64,000 nucleotides of DNA, taken from assembly GCF_036884655.1 (NCBI RefSeq), contig NC_088342.1:37506001-37570000 (forward strand), given 5' to 3'. Shown piece after piece: positions 13,401-26,545 of this stretch; the first letter of the stretch is position 1, and each line of letters starts with the position of its first letter. This stretch comes from Musa acuminata AAA Group (lineage: Eukaryota; Streptophyta; Magnoliopsida; Zingiberales; Musaceae). The translations under genes were made by a program, and so were the position numbers. The notes beneath the pieces were generated by a model that saw only the letters and a program-made list of their open reading frames with translations, was not told the DNA's origin and ran no database searches.

Positions 13401-16400
13401 CATAGATGATATTGTTTGATTGGCAAAAGATCAAATTAAATTAAATTTAAACTTGAGTTATGGAGACAAAGAACCGAATATACGAAATGCAGTCTCAGAT
13501 TAATTTGAAGGTTTGAGATTAAGTAGGACAATGAGAAGGAGAGAGTGATGAAGACATTGTTTAGAGAGTAGAAGTTGGATGGTTAAATAGGTGTCTGGGG
13601 GTTTGTGTGATCATTGCATTTCGCTTATATTAAAAGAAAAAATTATAAAACATTTGTAAGGCTATGGATCAAAATATAGTGCAATTAAGAAACTACATCT
13701 ACAGAAAGTTATTGCAGCTACGATGAGAAAATTGAGGTGTATACATGGATTTATTAGAAAAAGAAATACAAAATATTTTCAATTGAGAATAATTAGGTGT
13801 TGTCCTGATGAAAGATAAAAAAAGAGAAAATCAATCGTATGACTATATTCAATGGAAACTCTGAATGATGCAATTAGATATAGGAGTTGAGTGGGATAGT
13901 GGTGGGAGAATAGGTAGCTGAAGACTTGAGAATAATTTTTTAGAAACAATAGAAAGATATATGAATGCTCTTGATTTATTTAGTGATATTGCATTATATA
14001 GAACTCAGTGGCAGTTGGCAGTCCATGTAGCTAACTCCAAATAAGTCGGAATATCTTATTATTGTTTTTGTAATAGCCAGAGAAATGACACGAACTACTG
14101 CTGTGACAGAAGAAAGTCGAATAGATGCAACAGGTGGTTTGTCAGTTTAATTTATATGTCCATGATGTGAAGAGATTTTAAGAAGGTTCCTACAAAGGTG
14201 AAGAGGGGATTAAGATATATGGTAATGTTTTGGGAAGGATTTTGGAGTTTAGAGCAATATAATTCGATATTCATGTCTCACTTTAATGGACTAGTGGCAA
14301 ATACAAAAAGAGTTTGGGTCTGCAAAAGGTTTTTACTTTTTCAGAGAGAGAATAGGATTTACATGATAAAAAAATAGAGTATCTTTGACATGCCAATAAT
14401 TGTCCAATTGTTTGCTAAGAAATTGATAACTGTTCCAAAAAAAAGGCAGGACAAGTAAGACAACAATGAAGCACTTAAAAAGCAGCCATATGTATGTTAA
14501 TTGTGACCTGAATGATTAATTGATGAAATAACTTGCTATTTATTGTCTTTAGTGTGCATGCGCAAGTAGTGATTGTGCACATCAATTATCTTGTTCAATA
14601 GTTGTAGATAGGTTTGTATTACAGGTGGTTGATATTTTTCCTTCCTAAATTCTTGAAGTTCTCTGATTATCTATGAATATGAGTGATCTTTGAAAATTAA
14701 TCTTCAAATCAAAATATGTTTCTAATGACATCTGCTAGTGTGATAATCACTGTTTTGGTATGAGTTTAACAGATATCAGTCTACCTTTCATCAAGAAGCC
14801 AGTTCTCAAGTGCTCCTCCGCAGAATTCATTACAGGGATCTGCTACTGCAGACAATGCTTCTCATTCAAGGAGCTATATCTCAAAGCTTGTTCTTGGGAG
14901 TGTAGTTATTGGAGCTGCTATTACAGCAGCTTATAAAACTGGCTACATAGATATTCAAGTAAAGGATGACAAATCTTCTCCTAACTCTAGTAAGTTGAAT
15001 GCTGCTAAAGATTCCAAAGACCTGGAACTTTCAGTTGAACAAGCAGTTCTTCTAAGTAATGAAGAAACAAGCACGTTGGAACCTGACATTGAGATTGTTG
15101 AGAAAAGTGATGAACCTCAAGGTCAGGAATTTGAGATTAAAGGAGAAGCAATTTTAGAGAGAGTACCTTTGGAGGAGACTGCTCCTCTGAAAGAAAATGA
15201 ACCAACAGAGGTTGATTCTAAAATACCATCCGAAGTGAGTTCTTCAGTTGCTGATGAGCAAAAAGCCGATTCTGAAGTATCATCTGAAGGCACTACGTTT
15301 GATGACATATTGGTCTCTACAGAAGTGACTGTGGAACAGAACAAGTCAAATGAAACTTCTAAAGAAAACATAGGAGAAGAATCACAAGTTTCTGAAGAAG
15401 CTGTATTAAAGGAGGCTCCCATTAAAGTGGCAATGGTATGAGCTTGCTCATTTATTATTGTTGTGAATGCTGGTTTACGATATGTTTACATTGATATGAT
15501 TTAAATTTGTATTCCTTTATGCATAATTACAATTTTGGCTTCCAGAATATGAATGGAGGATGTTGAAGGAATAAAGCAAATGCACCAGCTTGTTTTCCCT
15601 TTTCTCTTTGCTTTTCAACCTTTTTTTGATTTTGTTCTAACAATATGTGACAATTTTTTAATGATTGCAATTCTGATGCCTCTGTAGAATCTTTTATTTT
15701 GACCAACAACATCTTATCTGTATGAGTTTCAGTTCTGGTTCAAACTGTCCATTAGATCTGAAAACACAATGACCACCTCCTTACCTTATACATAAGCCTA
15801 CTGATGGCAGAAATCCTTGCGTAAGATTTCATATAAAGAACAGAAAAAGACCCAGGATGTGGACATGACACATCTTGGACATGTGGACATGATAAATCTT
15901 GAGTAACTGCACATCTTAATATATTTACCAAGTATTGAATTTTCTATTTATTATCCTATTCCATATATATTTTTATGTATTTGCCCAAACGGTGAGGATT
16001 AGGATAGCTGACTAAATATTTTCACTTCTATTTAAGATAGACTTAAATAGGATCCAAACATCTTTTAAGGCATTATTCAAGAGTTGCCAAATTGACCTCA
16101 GTACTATCAATTTGTCCTTTTATCCAACTTTGCTTTTATTTCTTCTTGAGAATTATGCTTCTGTTTTTGTAGCTTGTTGCAGTTCTTCTTGCTTAGTCAT
16201 ATTACGAAGAGTTATGACATAGAACTTCTCATAATTATGCCATTTTACTTAACAAATCATAGACAACACTAGCAGATTATTTGATGAAAATTAAGTGTGG
16301 TTGGTTTAGCTTTAGAAAGAATTAATAATAAGGAGAACAATGTTCTTGTACTTATGAATTTGACTTCATAAACAAAACAAGAATGAAATGAACCCTTGTC

Positions 16401-19400
16401 GAATCACCATATGACCAGTTATAGTAAAATAAAAATGATAAATGGGAAGGACAATGGTAGAGAAGAACTGAAAATAAAAGCATACTGCAATATTTAAATA
16501 ACTTTCAGTGCAAGCAAAATTATACAAGTAAGAAGAACACAAATTAGAAGAACTGGAAGCATACTCATTTTACAATTTGTTCTATCTGGACCGTCTGTAC
16601 TGATGTGATGTTGAGTTATTTTGATTGTCCTGGCTAATTGCCTGTTAGGTCGCTGCAATCTGGATGTTAGATTTTAATTTCGTACCATATAGTTTCAACA
16701 ATTCCACAAAAAGAATGATCAAATGCTTCTCTTGCTTTTGTGAAGCGCACTCTTTACATTTGTCCACCATGGTTGGTCTATCCAGCAGGATTCTGCAGAT
16801 ACTGAGGAAGGGCCATATAAGTCCCTGTCTGAGTCATATTCCTTACAAGATGAAGGGAGCCAGAAAATTTCCAGAGAAGAGGTCAATACTGATGCTGTGG
16901 CAACATTTTCTACTATTAAAGAGGTCATTTTCTTTCAAGTTTTTTTTTATAACACCAAGTAATCTACTTAGTGATTTGTCAACAATTTCTACACAAATTG
17001 TTTGCTTACTTTTTTTTTCTTGTATTCAAGGGATATATAGGTGCAACCGAACAAGTGAGGGATGAGGAAAGTTCCAAAGATGGAAAAATAGTACTTGATT
17101 TAATAGAAGCTATCCATGCTGCTGAGAAAAAGCAAGCTGAATCAGATGCTTTTGTCTTTGCTGAAGAAAAAAGGGTGTTGAAGGTTTGCTTCATTGCATG
17201 AACTCTATTATGTTATTTGGAAAGTTCAATTCTTATCCATGCCTGTTTGTGATAACTTTTCCATATAATAACCTGAAGTATTAGGCTGTAATAAGGACTA
17301 ATCAGATGAGAATTTGTTACTTAAATTTTGATTAGTTATATTTCGGTGAAACCATGTCCTACAAACTATGCAACTACCTGCACCCTTTTCCCTTTTTCTT
17401 AGAACAAAAAGAAACATGCTTCTCTGTTTGCTCTGAGTTGGATATGGAGTACCAAGTGCAACATGGTTCAAGGTTTGCAATACCGCCCAATATGGTATGG
17501 TATGGGTAGTATTTACCGTTCTATCATGACTTAGTTGGAATTACCTGAGTTGTGAGACATCCTTGTATTATTCGTCCGCAAAGAGTCAGCCTAGTTGTAA
17601 CCTTGCTCAAGTCCTGAAGGACTTGTAAAAGAGCAAATTGATTAGTTCGAAAACGAGCAGCGTACAAATCCCGACGTCTCGTGATTTTATAAGCTATTCA
17701 GCAAACACTTAGTGTGCAAGAGAAAAAAGAGAAGAAAAAGAGGAAAGAGAAAACAAGAATTTTAGAAGGCAAATGAACAATCGTAAGTCTGCAAACAATT
17801 GCTCATCGAGTGTAGGGCACGTTGGCAAGTTTCCATAAGCTTAATATACGAACTTGTGAATCCATTTAATGCCCAACACTATCCTAAATCCCTATCCAGC
17901 CGTGTGCCACCCGGGGGGTTCCGGGGTGCTGAGCTAGCTGACGTTTTTCTTTGCATCATAGCTTACAGAAAGCAGGTCATGACATACGAAAATTAGGCCA
18001 TTCTAGGGCAGTTTTGCTTATTCTAGTGAGCGATCGCTCTGCAACCTTGCAAACTGGTATTGCTTTTAGTTTTTAAGCAAAAACACATAAAAACAAGGCA
18101 AAACACGTTGCTAAACATATGTTCAAGCAAACAAAAGCGTCGAACGGTTTGTTGACGAAGGTGTTGTGGGTGTGCGACAACCGTCCGTGATAATCCGATA
18201 GGTTATTGGTACACAGATTAGTGTAAACCGGATGGTACGGTATGTGTCGGCATCATGCGGGATGCAATACCAGCACTTGATACACTGGTACGGAGCAGTA
18301 CCACACTGATCTGGGCCTTGACTGGTACAGTACCGGTACATGAAATTGTGGACTTTGACATGGTTCTTAACATTTGAAATATTTCTTGCTAATTTAGTGT
18401 ACAACCATACAAGTTTACAACATGAAAAATTCCAAACCTTAAATATAGGTATAGGTATATGGCTTGAGATTAAATATTTAAAATATATTCAGATATAATA
18501 AATAAGTAGCTAAATTTTTTTTCAAATACATGTGCAAAGTCAGATTACATGGAAAAAGAACCTCTTTTGGAAAGATTTCTTAAAATTCAAATTACATAGA
18601 AAAGAAGGGTGAGCATCTTTACAAAATTGTTCATAGATGCAGATGACAATTCTGTTCTTTTCTTATCTGTGTTTCTGATTTCAGGAGAAATATGAAAAGC
18701 AACTGAAGGATGCTAAGGCCCGAGCACTAATGTATGCTGAAGAGGCAGCAATTTTGGAGAAGGTCTAGACATCTCTGATCTGTTTCTTGTGAATACACCA
18801 TTTATTTTGTGATTATTTATTCGGTCAATGGGCATTACTGTTAAGTTTTGATGTGCTTTTGCTTATTTAAAATTGCTAAGCTATTTAATTCTGAATTCTT
18901 TATTTTTCTTAAACATCGCTTGTAGGTTTGAGTTGCATTTAATAGTTTTTTGATGACTGTTTTAATATGATTCTAGATACCTAATTTACTACTCCTATCA
19001 GAGTTTATCTAGTCAAATTATGTTCTGAGGTACAGGTCATGAAATTAAGAATTATGAATTTTGGCATTGTGCAATTAGTGCTTGGTGACTTATATGGCTT
19101 TTCAAAGCTCATATAACTTGGCTACTTATTGTGCTTCCTATAATGGTTTTCATATCTTAATCCAGAATTCATATCAGTACGATGTTGATAATGGCAAAAG
19201 TTGTCTGTTCCAATTCCAAATGCTTTTAAATCCTATTTTTTATGTATATTTGCTACATTAATGGTTAAAGATGCTTTTAAGAACTATTAGTTGCTATACA
19301 ATACAAAAGGAGTAAGTTCAAAACTTGTAAATGTATGAGTTATATCTAATTCATGATATGCCTACATATGCTCTACAGTTTCTTACATGTCAATTTGAGA

Positions 19401-21738
19401 AGTAAATCTGAAAAAGCATGCTCTGTAGTGAATTGTCTATTGGAAAAGGCTTCAATCATGTTGATTCGCAGAAAATCAATATGATCAGTTCTCTACATTC
19501 TCATCACAAAAGAACTTCTCTGATTACTGAAACTATGTTTTCAGGAGTTGAACAGAGAGAAGGCAAAAGCAGCAGCTGCAATCAAGTCACTTCAGGAAAA
19601 ATCTGAAAACAAACTTAGAGAGGAATTGCAACGCAAGGTGCATTCTTGATAAACCAGCATCATCACTGTCACCCCTTTTATAGTTTAATAATTAGGTTTA
19701 CATGTTTCTTGCAGGACGAAGAAACTGATACGCAGCTTAAGAAAGTTAAAGAGTTATCAAAAGCTGAATTAGCTGCAGCTATTGCAAAGGAGAAATCATC
19801 TCAGATAGAAAAGATTGCTGAAGCAGACCTTAATGTATGATATGCTGTCACAGCGGGCATATACTATTCTGTTGTTATTTTATCTACACCTTTTTTGTTG
19901 AGTGGGTATCTGACTATGCTATGAAGGAGCAACACATGTTTTCAACCCATTTTTACTCATTTTGTCATTCTATTAATTTATTATGCTTTTGGATAGTTAC
20001 TGGGATGTTTTATGTGGTTTTTGTCAGATAAATGCTTTGTGTATGGCGTTCTATGCAAGATCTGAAGAAGCCCGCCAGACACACTCTGTTCACAAACTTG
20101 CACTGGTGGGTTCTGTACTATTTTCTATTGTCTTTACCTGAGTCTGGGCAATGGGACTTCATATCAAGATTACAATAAATAATGGTTGAAAGTATGCTCA
20201 ACCAATCTGTTTCAGGAGTTTCAGGGGTTCTTCTGAGTTTGATAATTTTGCTGGTGTTGACTGAAACAGTTTTGACTGGCACTTTTAAATATGGTTACAA
20301 ATCTTTCGGAAGGTCTGGAGATTTAGCGGATATAGCATGCTGGAGCAAGAATAATTTGATTTCTGTTAATTTGTAATGCTGTTTTTATGATTTTGAGAGC
20401 AAACAAATTAAGAGCTACATTACAAAATCAATAGTTTCAGCATTGTTTTACTTAAATCTGTCAATCATTTCACCATTATAGATTCTTAATTAGGATTGTA
20501 AGCACAACTGAATTTTAATCATTTTTTGATGTTTTAACTGAATGAACTCTTTATTAGATAATTGTCTTGAACGAGGCATGCACACACATATGCATACATA
20601 TCTATTTGAATGTCAGTCTGACTGCTTTATGTGGCTTTAATTTCTTGTTTCTCTGTTGATTTTTCCCTAAATATTTTTGTTTCGAATTTTTGTACCCAGT
20701 ACAACTGAACCGTTGAAACCAAACCTTGGATGGCAGGCAGAAGTCAACATAATTTGAACACATTGCAATTATCAAGCTTTTTTTACTATTTATGTGTTCA
20801 GAAACATAAATCTATGTGCCTATCTACTTGCCAATTTTCATGCAGGGAACACTTGCTTTGGAAGATGCTCTATCCAGAGGATTGCCAATCCGAGCTGAGG
20901 TAGATGCACTGCTAAAGTCACTTGAAGGCATTGATAAGGATTCACTTGTAGAGTTGGCACTTTCATGCCTTCCAGAAGAAATATTAAACAATGGGACAAG
21001 CACTCAGATGCAGCTCAATCAAAAGGCAAGTCAAATTTGGTGTTGACTGCGTTCATAGCTATTTCTTTATACTGCTTTCGTAGATAATTATGCCAACTTT
21101 TCAGTTTCATCTTTGGTCAAGATTGCTGGTAATCCTACTATTTTGACAATGGTAGGTTAATTTTTCATTGTTATGTTACTGAAGATCAGTGATTTCTCTG
21201 CAAATGAAGATTGTTATTTTCTTTCTGTGGATGTCATGTTGTTAAGAATTGACATTCTAAGTTATTTGGGGCAAGAGTCACTTTTTTCATGTCTATCAGG
21301 CATATTCAGTGGAGATGGGTAATTTTGTTCCTTATCTATGTGGAAGAGGCTGGTATCAGGTTGATGTCCAATCTAGAAAAAGGAAGTTTCTATGGTAGGC
21401 CTGTAAATGGATTGAATTTGATATGATATAATCCAAATTCTAATTGGACTTTATGAATCAATATTTTGATTTAACAATGTCATTAGCTATCCAATCCAAT
21501 TATCTGTGTAATAGTGACTTGATTAGGTAATACTAATGGGATCTTTAATAATTTTTAAGTGACATATCCGCTATCAGATGAATATTTATAAGTCGTAGCA
21601 ACCTAGACTGCAAAAAAGTATTTCTATGCACAATTGGATTGCATGGGGTCCAGAATCCAGCTTCACTTGACTGCATCATGAACCGATCTTTCTTTTTTTA
21701 TTTCAGTTGGATTTGGTTCAACCCCAACTGATTATGAT

Positions 21739-21794
<56 letters not shown>

Positions 21795-22612
21795 TAATCA
21801 GATGAGTTTTAACTGAAGGATAGCAAGTGTGATCCATACATTTAACTTAATGATCACTGCCTAGCTGTCTAATTGACAGTAATTAACTTATTGGTGCAAT
21901 TTCTCCTTGTTAATGACATTTTTTTTATCAGGTCGTTGCTGTTATATGCATGCACTTCTCCTTACAGGACAATTTAACTGTTAATTGTGAACATTCGTTT
22001 TCCCTTTCTTGATTAATAGTGTGGAGAACACCTTTTAGCCTGCTGTTCCTATTCTATACCTCATAAATTGAGTGCACACCACATCTCAAGATTTGATACT
22101 TCAATTGCTTTGCATAGCCATTCACATTCTTCTTTCATCGCAGTTTGAATCCCTGAAAGGTACCCTGCGGCATTTCAGCCTTATTCCAGCTGGCGGTGGT
22201 GGTATCCTAGCTCATATGGTAGCTCATGTTGCATCTTCAATAAAGGTCAGTTTCATGGTTTCTTGCACTTGCATTGTGGTCTTATCGTGATTTGATGTGA
22301 CAACAATGAGACACTCTTTGTGCCTACGTTCTTGATACATTACCCTATTTAACACTTGAATCTGCTGCTCTCCTATGTTATCAGATGAAAGAACAATCCG
22401 GAGATGGAATCGAGCCTGTCATCAGCAAAGTAGAGAACTTGTTGGTAGACGGTAATTTTGTGGAGGCAGCAGAGGTCTTGGAAGGAGGGGTTCGTGGCAG
22501 TGAAGCAGAGGAAGTTGTCATCGAGTGGGTGAGGCAGGCAAGGAACCGAGCAGTTGCAGAGCAAGCACTTACTCTTCTTCAATCATATGCCATGTCTATT
22601 ACCTTTACCTAG
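10488..22612 (+). CDS. MIC60: MICOS complex subunit MIC60 (mitofilin), 12 exons, 634 aa
   Basis: MIC60 is the core of the MICOS complex at crista junctions of the inner mitochondrial membrane; in plants it also affects lipid transfer to mitochondria. Exons that splice in frame: 10488-10498, 10655-10718, 14773-15435, 16789-16923 (acceptor could be 16786), 17031-17183, 18685-18762, 19545-19637, 19715-19834, 20028-20105, 20846-21025, 22144-22245, 22385-22612. The N-terminus MLRRCIWELSSRRATSRI is an Arg/Ser-rich presequence. A transmembrane segment lies at about 64-82 (LVLGSVVIGAAITAAY). Residues 85-290 are acidic and low in complexity, 292-440 are Lys/Glu-rich coiled coil, and the C-terminal mitofilin signature includes TLRHFSLIPAGGGGILAHMV (about 531-550). 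Intron 10 starts GC (AG|GCAAGT). Introns 2 and 5 contain transposon remnants. The 11-nt first coding exon is short but required by the reading frame. Exons 3-12 are firm. Confidence 0.93.
12570..14070 (+). mobile_element. Decayed RTE-clade LINE in MIC60 intron 2
   Basis: Fragments of a non-LTR reverse transcriptase occur in order with frameshifts and stops: VKKGFKRMKLNKSLEPDE...IIEVWK (12640-12700), DEWRKRFLIPT (12756-12788), ENQFGLISRRATANAIYLL (12911-12967), a degenerate IDSKKVFDRV (13021-13053), WCMLFADG (13273-13297), LELWRQ (13335-13352), GLRLSR (13509-13526) and a tail fragment ending HVANSK. The 3' end resembles the common plant RTE terminus: CTCCAAATAAGTCGG followed by TTATTATTGTTTTTG. 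The element lies in the sense direction of the gene. No intact frame remains and no target duplication was identified. Confidence 0.75.
17469..18357. mobile_element. hAT-like non-autonomous transposon in MIC60 intron 5
   Basis: The 889-bp insert is bounded by a perfect 8-bp direct repeat ACATGGTT (17461-17468 and 18358-18365). Its ends are CAAGGTTTGCAAT on the left and, read on the other strand, CAAAGTCCACAAT on the right, an imperfect terminal inverted repeat beginning CAA. An 8-bp duplication with such termini is the hAT signature. The subterminal regions are rich in palindromic GGTAC/GTACC motifs. The interior has no transposase. The 668-bp element at 45575 has similar ends. Confidence 0.7.
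21742..21782. repeat. (TA)n microsatellite in MIC60 intron 10
   Basis: About 20 TA units followed by three GTAT repeats, within the GC-AG intron. Confidence 0.95.
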
Positions 22613-25600
22613 TTCTCGGCATGCAATATATGTCTGTTCTAAGATTCCAGGAGGCAGTTTTCATGTTTACATGCCCTCAAACTATCGTCACCACTGCTCT
22701 GCTCAATTCATCAGCGTGGTGGTCGTGTGCGAGAGGACACAGATGTCTTTGGCATCTCTTCTTGAGCTTTTGCTCATCTTAAGACTGGGTACATTTTTTT
22801 TTTTTACGGTGGCAATCAAATAACGGAGGGTTGTTTTCTATACAAACGAGCTTATTCTCGATTGGGGTCCGATTCTGTATGTTTTTTCTGTTCAAAAATT
22901 TATTGAAGATATAAAGAATCATTTTGTCCGAGGTTCTACAACCCAAAATTTCACTGACAATTTGTCGATAAGTTATTTTTTTTCTTGTGGGAATTGGAAC
23001 AGGTGTTTCCTTTGATTGTTCTTTCTCTGGCAGAGGAATCGGTGGGTCTGAGAGAGATCAAAAGAGAGTCTCTGCTGCGAGATGTTCTGAAACATGAGAA
23101 TTGCAAGAATCGGTGGATAAAATAACACCTTCCCCTCCGGAAGACGAGCAGCGGTCGAAAGCTTGAAATGGTGGTTGCATTTGTGGATCGATTTATCTGC
23201 CGCCCTACGTTTTGTTCGAACGGTATGCAATAACGCTTGTTCTTTTCCCCACATCGCATCTGCTGTAAGTATTGATTGCCGATTGCAGCAACGTTGGATG
23301 TGACTGAGTCAGACCATCCATCTCTTTTGTCAATGACTGCAGTGTTGTATGGTCGATCGTAGGGGCTGTCAGCTTAGAAATTCTTTGCAGCACTCGAAAG
23401 ACACTTGTTTGGGTTGATATGGAATATGGTTTTGTGCTGCCGCTGCAAATCGTTCTATGGGAGAAAGGATGACAGTATATTATTGCGATACGAGATCTCA
23501 TGTTCGAGTCAATGAGTGAACGTCATGTGAGCTATTTAATATAAATTAATTTCTTTAAACTATGAGAGAAAGGGAATAAAAGTTTGCATCGTTCTTGTGA
23601 ATATGTTGAATAAGTTCTTAGAAAGCCTCACCAGAAATGATAATTTGAGCTTAATTTTTCTACAGAGAAGAGAATAGAATCTATGGCCATTGGAGGACGC
23701 ATTGATATCGAACTAGTGTTTGGGTCGTCGTATCAAAATGATGCAGCATTCTCCACTGGAAGAACTATTAAAGAACTAGGCTAAGTTCATGGCACAGTTA
23801 AAGAGGAATAGATGATGATGATGCTTTTTATCTACCCGTCTTGCTGAAGAGATAAGAAGAAACTTCAGTCACTAGTTTTGTCTGTTTACAGGACTATATT
23901 TTAGCCAAACGTTTGTAGAAAACTTTTATCGTGGACTTTTGATTCTGAATGGATATTGACAACAGCAAAGACCAGAAAAATCTCTCTGACAGCAAGTTCA
24001 TCGGTGCAAATTTGATCCTTTATCCCCAAATCTATATGGGGTCTGCTTTCCTCTTCCAGTGGTCGGCCTTTTCATTGCTATAATGGATATACTTGTCTCG
24101 CCTGCAACTTAGTCACAGAAGCTGAGTGCAGCATTGTCCACCGGAAGACATGATGAACTAGTCAGGTGAGGAATGGAAGGCAAGCAGCTAACTTCTACCG
24201 AGGTCTTGCGCTTGGATCGGAGAATGCTGGGGCCGATGGAATCAAGAGAGCATACGTACAAGAGCTTGGCTCTTCACTGCCACACTGATGTTTGTTCTTC
24301 TTTGGAGGCTGACGAAGATCCAAAGGGTTTATGATATCCTGTCCAATCCAGTTCTACTTGATAAGTATGGCAATCAGTTTGAGCTTAATTTATACAGCCA
24401 AGCAAGGAGATCAAGAAAGAATAGTATATCCTAAAGAAGCATAGATAAACAGCTTCATAAGCTGAAAGCTAACTCAATTTCAGATTAATGATTTGAATGG
24501 GAAAAAAAAGATGACAGGATGCAGTATCTCAAACTTAATTCGTTGAAGGAATCAAACTACATGCAGGCAGGCTTTTTTGTTAGTTTACGGTTTATTTCTT
24601 AATCAACCTAGTAAAAGAGCTCTTTGCTTGTAGGAAAAAGACTGTGTATTATCCCTCTTAAGACCGCAACAATAACTAGTTTTACATGTTATCCTAAATG
24701 ATAAAGAAGTTGTTTTGTACTAAACAAATTGATTCGACGATCACTTTCACCTTAAGAGAAGAAAATGAAATAGAAACTGTCACAATAAATAAGAAAGAGT
24801 TAGCTTTAGTCAGTCTAGATGCAAGGCATTCATATTAGTAAACCTTAACAGAAGGTTGCTTCATTTATCGGTCTTCAAATTCACCACTCATTTATCTAAA
24901 CCATGGACTGCAATTTTGCTTGCAGTCTGACCACTACCCGAAACCCGAATCAGAGCAACTTCGGGGTGTTCAAGTGTAATACAGGCTTACCACTCAGCAA
25001 GGCAAGTGAACCGAGCTTACTGCCCGCTTCAGGCTAAGTAATGGGCCTGGGGCAGGCAGAAAACCCAACTATTTTTTATTTTTTAAAAATTTTAAAGATG
25101 AAAAAACAAAACCCTAACTTATCCTATCATAGGTTTTCCCCTGCACCCATGTCTACATCTGCATCTGCCATTGCCGCATCCCTCTCTACTCTTCTTCTCT
25201 CCACCCCATTTTCCGTTATCTCTTTATCACTTTATTGTAGATATTATAATGATCAATCAGACACTCTTAAATAAGCTATATAGCCACTTCACATAGGTTT
25301 CTTTATGGTGAGAGCCTTTGACAAATACTAGATGTTTCTTTTGGTTTAGCTAGTGATAATCTTTACTTGGAACTAGTGAATGATACCAACAAATAAAATC
25401 ATGTTAAAGGAGAATCTCGGTTCCTTATGTCATGACCTGGCTTGATTGGATAACTAATCCATTAACCTCATGGAGTCTAAACCCACTTGTGCAAAATGCT
25501 TGAGACCAAGAACTTCATTAAGCTCTTATAAGTCAGTCTAGGCCCTTGCCCATGGGACTAAGTTGGACTGTTACAATTCGTCTCACTGAAGGGCTTGACG

Positions 25601-26545
25601 TCTTTGTCAAACATCAATATAGCCTAGATCAATCCTAGCTTGGTAACTCCACGCTGTGCTGTGCTCCCTAGCCTCAATCACAGATTACCCTTTCTTACTT
25701 GAGCACCTTATCATATCCAATACCAATCGTGAGACTAAATCGAGGTGTTATAAGAGTTCTGTTTCAAGCCAGGGCTCTTCCTAATGCCTCCAGTTTTGGC
25801 TCTTTCTAATCCATCTCCAAAACGCCTAGCATTTTGCCATGACAACCATCCATGTAACTGTCATCACACCAATCATCAAAGTAGATCCACCAATATAGCA
25901 TTAATATACCCCCTCTTGTGCCACTATTAGATGTGAAAGATCTATCTCTACTTGTGTGGTCTTGTCAATTGTATATATCAAACCTTAGAATAACTCACTA
26001 AGAGATGTATAATAAATGAGTTAGCATAAACATTTAATTAATCTGATCCATTATGTACAATAAATGAGTTATAAACAATGACATATGCAACACAATAAAT
26101 CAACTGACAGAAGACACTTGAAAAAATAGTTAAAACTGAAAAGGTGCAAAACAGTTACACTACTTAGATGACTACAATAATCTTGCTTAACAAGACAAAT
26201 CATCATTTTCCTTCCTTAGAAGATTCGTAAAATGAATGAAATGCATGAAATGATTTATGTTTTAGACTTACCCTTCAGTTACTAGATCCCTTTCAACAAA
26301 AAAGTTGGAAGTCTTGATATGATCTAGTCAACTTGCAGCAAATCCCTCTTCCCTTCTCCCTGTCCAAAATAAATAAATGACCATGTCATTATGGTCACCA
26401 CTGATTTCATATATGTCTGTTCCATGTTACTGAAAATACCTTCCAACACAATTTCATTGATGTCAGAGAACATGCAAAAATTGATCAAGAATAACAATCA
26501 AGTGAACCTTCTCTCATGGAATTAGAATATAAACAGTCAGATCCT
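22613..26545. other. MIC60 3' region and intergenic DNA
   Basis: No gene was recognised. The first few hundred bases should hold the MIC60 3' UTR. Short open frames (60-100 codons) at 22951-23501 and 25041-25274 lack domains and homologous partners in the window. The stretch around 25430-25800 reads like old dispersed-repeat sequence but has no diagnostic ends. Confidence 0.5.

Noticed and set aside
22951..23260. Overlapping minus frames and a plus frame reading GLREIKRESLLRDVLKHENC
   Set aside because: No ATG in the plus frame, no family recognised and no splice partner; treated as chance in the MIC60 3' flank.
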